Origin: HGM04593 sp045661225
GTDB taxonomy: Bacteria > Bacteroidota > Bacteroidia > Bacteroidales > Bacteroidaceae
NCBI GenBank assembly: GCA_045661225.1
Contig: JAZRFF010000039.1
Location: 1-55,629, forward strand
Length of the DNA stretch: 55,629 nt
Direction: 5' to 3'
Shown here: positions 17,393 through 26,900 of the stretch, piece by piece
How the letters are laid out: the number at the start of each line of letters is the position of its first letter
Position numbering within the stretch: the stretch's first letter is position 1
Notes under the pieces: model-generated
What the model was told of the DNA's origin: nothing
What the model saw: the letters and a program-made list of their open reading frames with translations, nothing else
The model's database searches: none
Translations under genes and position numbers: made by a program

Positions 17393-17701
17393 AACTGAAA
17401 ACTGAAAACGGAGAACGGAAAAGTGAAAGGGGGTGAAGTTTCATTGCCAACTTTAAATTCTCGGTGACCCGTGAGCTTTTCATGCTCTAAAGGCAGGAAT
17501 CTTTCTCACACTTTTTTTAGAAAAAAGTGCGCAAAAAACGGGCAGGCGCGTCCGTCATTCGGTGGCTCTTTTGCTCATAAGTTGCCCTGCGGGGCAACAT
17601 TCTTCGGTCGAGCCGCCTCGTCGCTTCGCTGTGACTCCCGAACGCTGCCCATTGTTTTAGAAATTACTCCTGCAGGGTGGCAGTGATTATCAAACACAAA
17701 A
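17393..17701. repeat. non-coding block resembling a dispersed Bacteroidales intergenic repeat
   Basis: About 310 bp without a credible gene. It begins with a purine-rich GAAAACTGAAAACGG-like stretch after the HAD stop. It then has two hairpins: CACTTTTTT/AAAAAAGTG at 17509-17529 and GTTGCCC/GGGCAAC at 17581-17598. Read on the minus strand it gives a broken frame with phrases such as RPKNVAPQGNL and KEPPNDGRACPFFAHFFLKKV-like text interrupted by stops. From memory, similar broken frames recur between genes in Bacteroidales, so I infer a dispersed repeat; no second copy occurs in this window. Confidence 0.4.
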
Positions 17702-17726
17702 AAGGCGAATTGTAATAATTCGCCTT
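17702..17726 (-). terminator. terminator of rpmB-rpmG-DUF4295
   Basis: Perfect 10-bp arms AAGGCGAATT / AATTCGCCTT with a 5-base loop; on the minus strand it is followed by TTTTGTGTTTG. It lies 27 bp after the DUF4295 stop. Confidence 0.85.
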
Positions 17727-17753
17727 CTATATTTTTAAACCTTTCGGTTGAGT

Positions 17754-17906
17754 TTACTTCTTCAAAGACTCGTCAGCCTTTGTCTGCACCAACATCTCCT
17801 CTGCGAACATGTAAGCGCCGGTCTTAGGTGATTTAACCAATTTAACAACCTTTACGAACTTCTCCTTATCACCAGTCTGGAGGGTTGCCACTGCTTTCTT
17901 AGCCAT
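17754..17906 (-). CDS. DUF4295 small basic protein
   Basis: A 50-residue protein starting MAKKAVATLQTGDKEKFVKV and ending in ADESLKK. This is the DUF4295 family, found almost only in Bacteroidota and nearly always right behind rpmB-rpmG. The location and Lys-rich composition suggest a ribosome-associated role, which is an inference. The start is 6 bp past the rpmG stop, so the three genes are co-transcribed. In Bacteroides the next genes are usually ftsY and rimO; here the operon ends in a terminator. Confidence 0.9.
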   Translation of the reverse strand: MAKKAVATLQTGDKEKFVKVVKLVKSPKTGAYMFAEEMLVQTKADESLKK

Positions 17907-17912
17907 CTCTTA

Positions 17913-18101
17913 TTACTTAATTTCTTTGTGAACGGTTACTCTCTTCAAATAGGGGTTGTATTTCTTCAACTCCAAACGCTCTGTTGTGTTCTTGCGGTTC
18001 TTGGTTGTGATATAACGTGACATACCGGGAACACCACTGTTCTTCTGCTCGGTGCACTCAAGTATCACCTGAACACGGTTACCTTTTACCTTCTTAGCCA
18101 T
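17913..18101 (-). CDS. rpmG: 50S ribosomal protein L33
   Basis: A 62-residue protein with the bL33 pattern: MAKKVKGNRVQVILECTE, then SRYITTKNRKNTTERLELKKYNPYLKR. Only one Cys (Cys16) is present, so this is the zinc-free (C-minus) form of L33. It lies 17 bp after rpmB in the rpmB-rpmG-DUF4295 operon. Confidence 0.97.
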   Translation of the reverse strand: MAKKVKGNRVQVILECTEQKNSGVPGMSRYITTKNRKNTTERLELKKYNPYLKRVTVHKEIK

Positions 18102-18118
18102 TTTCCTTCCTCCTTTTT

Positions 18119-18379
18119 TTAATCGAGTACTTTAATTTCCTCCCAAGCAACGTGGCCATTCTTTACAGCGCTCTTCAATGCTGCATCGAGACCTACTCGG
18201 TTAATAATTTTCAACCCCGCTGCACTCACGCGCAACTGAATCCAACAATCCTCTTCTACGTAGAAGAACTTCTTAGTAAACAAGTTCACGTTGAAAAGAC
18301 GCTTTGTTCTTCTCTTTGAGTGTGAAACATTGTTACCCACCATTGCTTTCTTACCGGTGATTTGACAAATCTTTGACAT
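18119..18379 (-). CDS. rpmB: 50S ribosomal protein L28
   Basis: An 86-residue protein with the bL28 signatures CQITGKKAMVGNNVSHSKRRTKR near the N-terminus and LRVSAAGLKIINRVGLDAAL later. It is a structural component of the large subunit and the first gene of rpmB-rpmG-DUF4295, under a strong Bacteroides-type promoter at 18429-18460. Confidence 0.97.
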   Translation of the reverse strand: MSKICQITGKKAMVGNNVSHSKRRTKRLFNVNLFTKKFFYVEEDCWIQLRVSAAGLKIINRVGLDAALKSAVKNGHVAWEEIKVLD

Positions 18380-18428
18380 CTCTATATATTTTTTGTTTAT
18401 TCTTTTGATACCTACTCAAAACAGAGTG

Positions 18429-18460
18429 CAAAGATATACGATTTTGTATTATCTTGCAAA
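18429..18460 (-). promoter_or_regulatory. promoter of rpmB-rpmG-DUF4295
   Basis: Minus-strand perfect -7 box TATCTTTG (18429-18436) and perfect -33 TTTG (18457-18460), spacing 20 bp, 49 bp ahead of rpmB. One of the best promoter matches in the window. Confidence 0.8.
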
Positions 18461-18493
18461 CAAAACTACAAATATTTTTTAAACTATTATAAT

Positions 18494-19021
18494 TTACTGT
18501 TTGTTTGCCGTTTCTGCATTGCCGGAAATTTCCGTAAGCATCGACAGCACAAATTCAAGCGCTTCGGCAACTGTGTTACGTATATTTGCGCCACGACCCT
18601 CGTCGCGCAAGCGCAAGAGCCTTGTACTCACCCTGCCGCACACCTTCGCAGCCACCCACACTGTTCCTACAGGTTTTTCAGGCGTTCCGCCGCCCGGACC
18701 GGCAATGCCCGACGTTGCCACCGCACATTCGGCAGCCAAAAGACTCGACACGCCGTTAACCATTGCAACAACGACCTCCTCGCTGACAGCGCCCACGCGC
18801 TCAATAACAGTCTCATCGACACCAAGCACCGCAGTTTTCACATCATTGTGATAAGCGACAACCGCACCACGGACTACCGACGAGCAACCGGCAACCGAGG
18901 TCACCGCTTGCGCTATTGCGCCCCCGGTACAGCTCTCGGCCGAGGCGAAGCACAGCCCGCGCTGTTGCAGTTGAGCAACCAGCGTCGATGCAAGTTCCGC
19001 TATTTTATCGGCACAATCCAT
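18494..19021 (-). CDS. pncC: nicotinamide-nucleotide amidohydrolase (stand-alone CinA C-terminal domain)
   Basis: A 175-residue single-domain PncC protein, which deamidates NMN to NaMN in pyridine-nucleotide recycling. Family motifs are SAESCTGGAIAQAVT with the catalytic Ser/Cys region, GAVVAYHNDVKTAVLGV, VGAVSEEVV, and ATSGIAGPGGGTPEKPVGTVW. The N-terminal CinA (MoCF) domain is absent, as in many Bacteroidales. The start at 19021 (MDCADKIAEL) is preferred to the upstream frame, which overlaps tsaD. It lies 19 bp after tsaD, on the same strand. Confidence 0.93.
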   Translation of the reverse strand: MDCADKIAELASTLVAQLQQRGLCFASAESCTGGAIAQAVTSVAGCSSVVRGAVVAYHNDVKTAVLGVDETVIERVGAVSEEVVVAMVNGVSSLLAAECAVATSGIAGPGGGTPEKPVGTVWVAAKVCGRVSTRLLRLRDEGRGANIRNTVAEALEFVLSMLTEISGNAETANKQ

Positions 19022-19040
19022 CAGAAGCCTCCTTATATTA

Positions 19041-20069
19041 TTATAATGTAGTGCGCGAGAATGCCGGCTGGTCCATCGCGCAAAAATCCTTATCCAGGAA
19101 CTTGTAATACCCCACAATGCCAATCATCGCCGCATTATCGGTCGTAAACCCGAACTTAGGGATAAAAATATCCCAGCCGTATCGCTTGGCATAATCCTGA
19201 TAGGCCTGACGCAAGGCCGTATTCGCCGACACTCCGCCCGACAGAGCGACACGCTTTATGCCAAGAGCCTTTGTTGCCTTGTACAATTTATCCATAAGCA
19301 CCGCTACCACAGTAGCCTCGAACGACGCGGCAAGGTCCTCCTTGTGTGTTTCGACATAATTTTCGTCCTCGGCAACAAATTTGCGCAGAGTATAAAGGAA
19401 CGAGGTCTTAAGTCCGCTGAAACTATAGTCAAAGCCCGGAATATGAGGTTTGCTGAATGTATAAGCAGCAGGATTACCCTGACGCGCAAGCCTGTCGATA
19501 ACAGGACCGCCCGGATAACCCAGCCCCATAACCTTTGCGCACTTATCCATTGCTTCGCCGGCGGCATCGTCAATTGTCTGACCTATAATTTCCATATTAT
19601 TATAGCTGTTTACCTTGACAATCTGCGAATTTCCGCCCGACACCATAAGGCAAAGAAAAGGAAATTCGGGCGAACGATGCTCAACACCCTCTTCCTTTAT
19701 AAAATGCGCCATTATATGTCCCTGCAGGTGGTTGACCTCGACCATAGGAATTCCAAGCGACGCCGCAAGCCCTTTGGCGAACGACACGCCCACGAGCAAC
19801 GACCCCATAAGGCCCGGACCACGCGTGAATGCCACAGCGCTAAGCTGCGACTTTTCGACACCCGCTTTTTTCAGAGCCGCATCGACCACCGGTACAATAT
19901 TCAGTTCGTGCGCACGCGACGCAAGTTCGGGCACCACTCCGCCATACTGTTCGTGCACAGCCTGACTCGCTGTTACGTTCGACAGCACAACATCGCCTCG
20001 CAACACAGCCGCCGACGTATCGTCGCACGACGACTCTATAGCCAATATATAAACATCACTCTTTTCCAT
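19041..20069 (-). CDS. tsaD: tRNA N6-adenosine threonylcarbamoyltransferase
   Basis: This 342-residue enzyme transfers the threonylcarbamoyl group to A37 of ANN-decoding tRNAs. The start ILAIESSCDDTSAAV is the ASKHA ATP-binding motif; NHLQGHI carries the two metal-binding His; LMVSGGNSQIV, DDAAGEAMDKCAKVMGLGYPGGP and LSGGVSANTALR are further family motifs. Full length, and followed by pncC. Confidence 0.98.
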   Translation of the reverse strand: MEKSDVYILAIESSCDDTSAAVLRGDVVLSNVTASQAVHEQYGGVVPELASRAHELNIVPVVDAALKKAGVEKSQLSAVAFTRGPGLMGSLLVGVSFAKGLAASLGIPMVEVNHLQGHIMAHFIKEEGVEHRSPEFPFLCLMVSGGNSQIVKVNSYNNMEIIGQTIDDAAGEAMDKCAKVMGLGYPGGPVIDRLARQGNPAAYTFSKPHIPGFDYSFSGLKTSFLYTLRKFVAEDENYVETHKEDLAASFEATVVAVLMDKLYKATKALGIKRVALSGGVSANTALRQAYQDYAKRYGWDIFIPKFGFTTDNAAMIGIVGYYKFLDKDFCAMDQPAFSRTTL

Positions 20070-20148
20070 ACTCCAAAAAGTTCAAAAAACCGCCACTCAG
20101 TTTTTCATTATACATTATATAAAAGAATGGCACATTAATTTTATCACG

Positions 20149-20156
20149 CGAAGATA
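20149..20156 (-). promoter_or_regulatory. probable -7 box of tsaD
   Basis: Minus-strand TATCTTCG, one mismatch from consensus, about 80 bp ahead of the tsaD ATG, in the divergent region with the acetyltransferase-like gene. No -33 element is obvious. Confidence 0.35.
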
Positions 20157-20211
20157 CAATTTTATTTCTTTTTACTTACCTTTACCGGGCAAAAACTTTC
20201 AACGAAGAGCG

Positions 20212-21198
20212 ATGCGCATAGAGATTTTTACAAAAAGCGAAGAGATACCCACCCTTATCAGGGGCTCCATACTCCATTCGGCGGCAATGTTCCGCGCATT
20301 AGAGGGGGAGCACGCGAGCAAGCCCTATATGCTTGTTGCCTACGACAGCAACGACGCCGAAATTGGGCATTTGCTCATCACAAGAAACCGCAGCATACGC
20401 ATTTTCCCGCCGGTATTCAGCGTGTGGTACACCATTCAAGGCGAAGGCACGTACAGCAAACTGTGCACCGACCGCGAGCAGATTTTTGCATCTTTTTTAG
20501 AGAAAGTTTTTGACATATTCGATTTTCGTCACTCTTTTATAGAAGTACAGAATATCGAAGATTCAAGGTTTGCATACAGCGTGCTCAGCAAGCACAATTT
20601 TACACCGTTGCGCGACCACAGAAACTACATTTCGCTGCACAGCAAGACACCCCGGGAGAGGCTGTCAAGAGCCTACAAAGCGCACATACGCAAGGCCGAG
20701 AGCGCAGGTGTCACCACCCGCATCGCGACCACCCGCGAGGAGGTCGACAAAGCCCTGAAACTAATAAAAAACTTCTACAAGACAAAAACCCGAAAGAAAT
20801 ACCCGAAGAGAGAGAGAATTTTAAAATTACTTTACAACAGCGACGGTTCTCTGTCGAACAACGCAAAAATATTCCTTGTAATTTACAAAGGAAACATCAT
20901 TGGCAGTTCAATTTGCATCTACGAACAAGGGCGAGCCTTTCTTGCCTACAGCTGCGGCCTGCGCAAACGCTACCCGTTGCAATATCCGGGAATAATGGCC
21001 ATTTGGGCAGCCCTCAGCAACGCCCACAAAGAGGGTTACGACCACTTTGAATTTCTCGAGGTACGCGGCCTTTCCCGCCTGCGCAAAAGTTTCCTGAACA
21101 CCATAGGCAATTTCGGCGGTAAAGAGGTAAGCACCCTGCGCTGGTACCACTTTAAATGGGGCTGGCTGAACAAATTTTTACGTTGGATATACGTTTAG
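20212..21198 (+). CDS. acyltransferase of the GNAT/FemAB-like type
   Basis: A 328-residue soluble protein with two GNAT-like halves, the architecture of FemAB and lipid II:Gly transferase relatives. The N-terminal half contains LVAYDSNDAEIGHLLITRN. The C-terminal half contains AHIRKAESAGVTTRIATTREE, a basic KTRKKYPKRERI segment, and the core FLVIYKGNIIGSSICIYEQGRAFLAYSCGLRKRYP, which looks like the acyl-donor-binding half. The substrate is unknown; cell-wall or cell-surface aminoacylation/acetylation is possible. It is 43 bp ahead of the TonB-dependent receptor gene, so the two may be one operon. Confidence 0.7.
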   Translation: MRIEIFTKSEEIPTLIRGSILHSAAMFRALEGEHASKPYMLVAYDSNDAEIGHLLITRNRSIRIFPPVFSVWYTIQGEGTYSKLCTDREQIFASFLEKVFDIFDFRHSFIEVQNIEDSRFAYSVLSKHNFTPLRDHRNYISLHSKTPRERLSRAYKAHIRKAESAGVTTRIATTREEVDKALKLIKNFYKTKTRKKYPKRERILKLLYNSDGSLSNNAKIFLVIYKGNIIGSSICIYEQGRAFLAYSCGLRKRYPLQYPGIMAIWAALSNAHKEGYDHFEFLEVRGLSRLRKSFLNTIGNFGGKEVSTLRWYHFKWGWLNKFLRWIYV

Positions 21199-21241
21199 TC
21201 AAAAATCCGCGTTATATACAAGTATATAAGCGAGAGCAATA

Positions 21242-23632
21242 ATGAGATTCAGGCTTTTCATAATAACAACACTAACCATACTGCTCACCCAGAGCGTTGC
21301 AGCTCAAAGAGTTACCATCAAGGGACGCGTCACCGACCCCGAGCAGGTCCCCATAGCCATAGCCAACGTCAGCGTGGTAGGCAAGCCCGTCGGCACGGTC
21401 TGCGACCTCAACGGCAACTACTCACTCACCTGCGAGAGCAGCGACAGCCTTGTCATTGCCTACTCGATGATAGGCTACCAGACACGCAAACGCACTTTCA
21501 AGAACCCCACCGACACACTCACGGTAAACATCACGCTGCCGCCTATGGACTTTGTGCTAAAAGACGCCGAAGTTATTCACCGCGAGCGGCGTATGGGCGC
21601 AACGGAGCAGATTAAAGTACCCGAGAAACTGCGTTTAAACCCATCGGCAAGCGGAAACGGCATCGAGGACATAATAAAATCACAGGCCGGAGTCAGCGCG
21701 CACAACGAACTAAGCTCGCAATACAACGTCCGAGGCGGAAATTTCGACGAGAACAGCGTCTACGTCAACGGCATAGAGATTTACCGTCCGCTGCTCATCA
21801 GAGCCGGGCAACAAGAAGGGTTAAGCTTTCTGAACCCCGATATGGTGGGTTCAATAGCATTCTCGACAGGCGGTTTCGAGGCGAAATACGGCGACAAGAT
21901 GTCGTCGGTGCTCGACGTCACCTACCGCAAGCCCCGCAAGTTCGAGAGCAGCGCATCTATAAGCCTTTTAGGCGCGAACATATACGCCGGCTGGGGCAAC
22001 GACCGCGTCAGCTTCTCAAACTCCCTGCGCTACAAAAGCAACCAATACCTTCTGGGCACACTCGACACAAAAGGCGAGTACAGCCCGTCGTTCATCGACT
22101 ACCAGGCATTCTTCGACTGGCGCATAACCGACCGTCTCAACCTGAGCGTCATCGGCAACATATCGCGCAACGAATATCAGTTTACCCCAACCGACCGCAC
22201 CACGAGCTTCGGAACGCTCGAGGACGTAAAAGAGTTCAAAGTCTACTTTGGCGGTTGGGAGCGCGACCTTTTCCGCACGCTTTTCGGAGCCGCATCGCTC
22301 AACTACACCCCCAACGAGTATAACCGGTTCACGTTGCAGGCATCGGCATTCAACACCAACGAAGAGGAGACCTACGACATTGCCGGCGAATACTGGCTCA
22401 ACGACATAAGCAACGACAAGCCTATGAGCGTCGGAGGCTACATTGAGCACGCCCGCAACTACTTAGAGGCCAACGTACAGTCCCTCTCCCTCACAGGCAG
22501 CCACTACCTTGGGCAGCACGACCTACGTTGGGGCGCCGACTGGAAAATACAGGCATTCAGCGACAACCAGCGCGAGTGGGAGATGCGCGACTCGGCCGGA
22601 TACAACGTACCCGTACACCCCGACGGTTTGCGCCCCGTATACAGCCTTAAGTCAAAGACCGACAACCGCAGCAACCAGCTGTCGGCCTACATTCAGGACA
22701 CCTACAAGTTCAGCAGCAGCCTTGGAGTAATATCCATCAACGCCGGGCTCAGAGTAAGCTATTGGGACTGGAACAAGCAGACCATCTTTTCGCCGCGCGC
22801 CTCTATTGGGCTTATTCCCAAATTCAACGACGATATGACATTCCGTTTCGCGACCGGAATATACCATCAGACACCGTTCTACAAGGAGATGCGCGACACA
22901 AGCACCGTCGATGGAATATCCACCGTGACGCTCAACAGGAAAATAAAGTCGCAACGCTCCATACATTTTGTGTTGGGATACGACTATCACTTCAAAATTA
23001 TGGACAGGCCATTCAAATTCACCGCCGAAGCCTACTATAAAAAGCTCGACGACCTTATACCCTACAACGTCGACAACGTGCGCATAGTCTACTACGGCGA
23101 GAACTGCGCCCACGGATACGCTACCGGACTCGACCTTAAGCTATTCGGAGAATTTGTCCCGGGCACAGACTCCTGGCTCACACTCTCCATAATGGACACA
23201 AAAGAAAAGATAAACGGAGGCGATTGGATACCGCGCCCGACAAACAGCACATTCAGTGCATCGTTATATTTCACCGACTATTTCCCCGGCACCGAGCGCT
23301 GGAAGATGAGCCTGCAAGGCGTGTACGCCGACGGACTGCCCTTCGGGCCGCCTCACACCGGCCGCGAGAAGCACCGTTTCAACGCCCCCGCCTATATGCG
23401 TGTCGACATTGGAATGTCGTACCGTCTGCTCAACAACGAGGATTACATTTACCGCACCGATATACGCCAATATCTGCGCAACGTATGGCTGGGGTTGGAC
23501 GCGTTCAACATTCTGGGCATAAACAACGTAAATTCATACTATTGGGTTAAAGACGTAAGCAACAACAATTACGCAGTGCCCAACTACCTCACCGGACGCA
23601 GGATAAACTTCCGCATACTCGTGGAATTCTGA
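21242..23632 (+). CDS. TonB-dependent outer-membrane receptor
   Basis: A 796-residue protein with a signal peptide ending SVAAQR. A carboxypeptidase-regulatory-like beta domain follows (about 23-105, with KGRVTDPEQVPIAIANVSV), then a plug domain (about 130-230, with SQYNVRGGNFDENSVYVNGIEIY and FSTGGFEAKYGDKMSSVLDV), then a long beta barrel. The last residue is Phe, in RINFRILVEF, as expected for an outer-membrane protein recognised by BAM. It is shorter than SusC proteins and has no SusD partner beside it, so the ligand (metal chelate, vitamin or other) is unknown. A strong terminator follows. Confidence 0.93.
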   Translation: MRFRLFIITTLTILLTQSVAAQRVTIKGRVTDPEQVPIAIANVSVVGKPVGTVCDLNGNYSLTCESSDSLVIAYSMIGYQTRKRTFKNPTDTLTVNITLPPMDFVLKDAEVIHRERRMGATEQIKVPEKLRLNPSASGNGIEDIIKSQAGVSAHNELSSQYNVRGGNFDENSVYVNGIEIYRPLLIRAGQQEGLSFLNPDMVGSIAFSTGGFEAKYGDKMSSVLDVTYRKPRKFESSASISLLGANIYAGWGNDRVSFSNSLRYKSNQYLLGTLDTKGEYSPSFIDYQAFFDWRITDRLNLSVIGNISRNEYQFTPTDRTTSFGTLEDVKEFKVYFGGWERDLFRTLFGAASLNYTPNEYNRFTLQASAFNTNEEETYDIAGEYWLNDISNDKPMSVGGYIEHARNYLEANVQSLSLTGSHYLGQHDLRWGADWKIQAFSDNQREWEMRDSAGYNVPVHPDGLRPVYSLKSKTDNRSNQLSAYIQDTYKFSSSLGVISINAGLRVSYWDWNKQTIFSPRASIGLIPKFNDDMTFRFATGIYHQTPFYKEMRDTSTVDGISTVTLNRKIKSQRSIHFVLGYDYHFKIMDRPFKFTAEAYYKKLDDLIPYNVDNVRIVYYGENCAHGYATGLDLKLFGEFVPGTDSWLTLSIMDTKEKINGGDWIPRPTNSTFSASLYFTDYFPGTERWKMSLQGVYADGLPFGPPHTGREKHRFNAPAYMRVDIGMSYRLLNNEDYIYRTDIRQYLRNVWLGLDAFNILGINNVNSYYWVKDVSNNNYAVPNYLTGRRINFRILVEF

Positions 23633-23731
23633 CACAGCAAGCACACGGTGCGCGCGCAACAGAAAAAGCTGCAAAAGAAACAGGAACAGCCGCATCAGCC
23701 TGTTCAGGAGCACCCGTTTACACTTATCGGA

Positions 23732-23775
23732 CTACGGTTTCTCGTGTTCACACACTTGAAACCGTAGATTTTTTA
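23732..23775 (+). terminator. terminator after the TonB-dependent receptor gene
   Basis: Perfect 10-bp arms CTACGGTTTC / GAAACCGTAG with a 16-base loop, followed by ATTTTTTAC on the plus strand, 100 bp after the stop. Confidence 0.8.
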
Positions 23776-23886
23776 CACCCTTAAAGTTTATTGAAGTTGA
23801 CTTTTCGTCCGACTACTTTTTTTGCGCACACGCTCCCTGAGAAACCCACGCCACACCACCACTTTGTTAAAAAAAGCACTTAAAAG

Positions 23887-23944
23887 TTATAATTTTAAAT
23901 TATAATTATTATTTTTGCAAAATTGATAATACTATAAGTATTAT
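23887..23944. promoter_or_regulatory. AT-rich promoter region with two palindromes ahead of the GH89 gene
   Basis: A palindrome TTATAATTT-t-AAATTATAA (23887-23905), a perfect -7 box TATTTTTG (23910-23917), and a second palindrome ATAATAC/GTATTAT (23926-23944) follow one another about 50-105 bp ahead of the ATG. The first could be an operator; the second would lie in the 5' untranslated RNA. No -33 TTTG is present. Apart from the receptor terminator, the rest of 23633-23993 shows nothing else. Confidence 0.4.
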
Positions 23945-23993
23945 AAAGCCTTTTTTTTTGAAAAAATATAATCAATAAATAAACCAAAAAATT

Positions 23994-26900
23994 ATGAAAA
24001 AGTATTTCGCATCGCTTTTATTGCTGTTGCTGATGGTATTTGCATCGCACACAGCAGTGGCACAGGCACCAAAGGCAACAGCCCAAGAGGCTATCGCAGC
24101 CCTTCTGGACCGTATCGGTGGCCAGGGCGCAGCCGACAGGTTCGTGACGGTCATCGACCCGTCGCTCGCCGAGAATGGTAAAGACGTGTTCATCATCACC
24201 TCGCAGGACGGCAAGCCCTGCATCAAGGGTAACAACCAGCTGGCAGTGGCAACGGGTATCAACTGGTACCTGAACCACCACGCACACATCAACCTCACTT
24301 GGAACAACCTTACAACAGACCTTGTGAGCGCCACCCTTCCGGCACCCGCAGGAGAAGAAAAGCACATTTGTAACACAAAGTACCGTTACAACTTCAACAC
24401 CTGTACATTCTCTTATTCTATGGCATTCTGGACCTGGGACCGTTGGCAGAAGGAGATTGACTGGATGGCGCTGCACGGCATTAACACCCCGCTGAACCTT
24501 GTAGGTTTGGACGTTGTGACACGCAATTTCCTCAAAGAGTTAAAAGTGAGCGACCAGGACATTAACAACTACATTGCCGGCCCCGGCTTCATTGCTTGGT
24601 TCGCAATGAACAACCTCGAGGGCTGGGGCAGTACAATAAACGCCACAGACGTTACAATGAACGGTAACCCCGACTGGTGGTACACACGTCAGGAGAATTT
24701 GTGCCGCAATATGTTACAGCGTATGCGCGAGCTTGGAATGCAGCCCGTTATACCCGGTTTCAGCGGTCAGGTTCCCAACAGCATCGTGAACTACACAATC
24801 GACGGATTCAACAAGAATGACGTTGTAGACAACGGAACCTGGGCAGGCGGTTACACTCGCCCCGACATTCTAAAGCCCAACACCGACAGCTACAAGACAT
24901 TCGCCGAAATTTGGTACAGACACCTCGAAGCGGTTATGGGTGTGTCGGAGCTTTATAGTATGGACCCCTTCCACGAGGGTGCGCTCCCCGGCGGCGTAAC
25001 AAACGCAACCTGCTACCCCAATATTATGGCCGAGCTTGACAAATATTTTGGCACCATCACGGGTGACACAAAAACCAAGTACAACGTCGACAACCAGCCC
25101 GGCTGGATTATCCAATATTGGCAAAATGTTCCCCAGAGCGGAGCGTTCAGCGCAATGGCAAGTTACGGCGACCGTTTCATCGGACTCGACCTTTTTGCCG
25201 ACAATATATATGCCGACAATGCCGCAAAATGGCAAACCGAATATTTCAGTGGCCGTCCCTACATTTACTGTATGTTGCACAATTTTGGTGGCCGCAGCGG
25301 TATGCACGGACGTCTCGAGACCACTATGGACGGCTACTTCAAGGCACTTGCCAAAAACAATAATATGCAAGGCGTGGGCGCAACCCCCGAGGGTACCGAG
25401 ACCAACCCCATACTCTACGATATGCTCTTCGAGCTACCCTGGATGGACCCCAAAACACGCCCGACAGCCGACGAGTGGCTTGCCGACTACACACATTCAC
25501 GCTACGGAGTCGATGCAGCGACAGCCCCCAAAGCACTTGAGGCTTTGAAAAACCTGAAAAAATCGGTTTGGGACTGTAAGGTCAACCAACAAGGAACATC
25601 AGAGGCCGTAATTCTTGCCCGCCCCAACTGGACAGTCGGAAGTGTATCGTCCTGGAGTACATCGGCAATCTACTGGAACACACAAGACGTGCTTGTTGCA
25701 GCCGACCAGCTTATTTCGGTCGAAGACCTTATAACCTCGCGCGACGGTATCAAAAACTACAACTACGACCTTATAGACGTTATCCGTCAGGCAATGGTCG
25801 ATTATGCAGCCGAGCTGTTGCCACTCATCAAAAAAGCATACGACAGCAAAAACCAAGCCGAATACGAGCGTCTCTACAACATTTACCTTAAGTTGATGCT
25901 CGACCTTGACACAATGCTGTCATACGACGAGAACTTCAAGCTCGAGCGCTGGACAAGCCTTGCACGCAACATAGCCAACGAGGCAAACAGCACAACAACC
26001 AACGACCGCAACTGGCTCGAGTGGAACGCCCGCACACAGGTAACTGTATGGTCAAAAGGAAACACCGACCTTCACGACTACTCTAACCGTTGCTGGTCGG
26101 GACTCATCAAGGACTTCCACTACGAACGTTGGAAATACTTCTTCGAGAACAACGGCAATGCACCTTCGGGTGGCTGGTTCACAGGCTTTGAATACCCCTG
26201 GACAGTAAACTTCACCGACTACGACTACTCTACCGTCAACATTCCACAAGACGTAACAGCTACCGAGAAAGCCGTTGAGACATTCGGCAACTACTTCGGA
26301 CGCGTGTTGGGCACCAATGGCAACAACTACATATTCCCGATGGGAATTACCCGCAACGCAACCAACAGCGCTGTAATTCCCGAGATTAACCGTGGTCAGA
26401 CAGCAGCATTGCCTCTGTCTATTGGCAAGAACGTTACTATAACCGAGGTAAAGATTGACCTCAACGGCGACGGCAGCTTTGGGTTAGGCGAGACACTCAC
26501 AGCCAACGAGATGAACGTCGAGATTCCTGTCGATGCCACTATTGGCAAGACCACAGCCACAGTGACATTCAGCGACGGCACAAGCATCACATTCAACCTC
26601 GCCATTGTCGAGGAGATTACCGATGCCCGCACCGTCACTGTAGCAACAGCAAATAACGAGCAAGGTACAGTAGCTATCGAGGGCACAAACGAACTCTCAA
26701 TTACAAATACCGAGGCTGTCAAGATTATCGCAACAGCAAAAACCGGTTACAACTTCAGCCATTGGACAAACGCCGGTGGCGATACAATCAGCAACAACAA
26801 CCCTTATATCTACTACGGCAAGGAGGGCGCTACTTTCACAGCAAACTTCATTCAGGACAAGTGGGGCGTAGTTGCGTGCAACGGCACTTTAAGCGGTGAC

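Noticed and set aside
17241..17686. Small frames on both strands across the HAD gene end and the repeat-like block
   Set aside because: Broken by stops and overlapping a real gene end; better explained as non-coding repeat sequence.
21242..23632. Reading the TonB-dependent receptor as a SusC of a polysaccharide utilisation locus
   Set aside because: It is short for SusC, and no SusD gene or adjacent regulator is present; the glycan enzyme that follows is behind a strong terminator.
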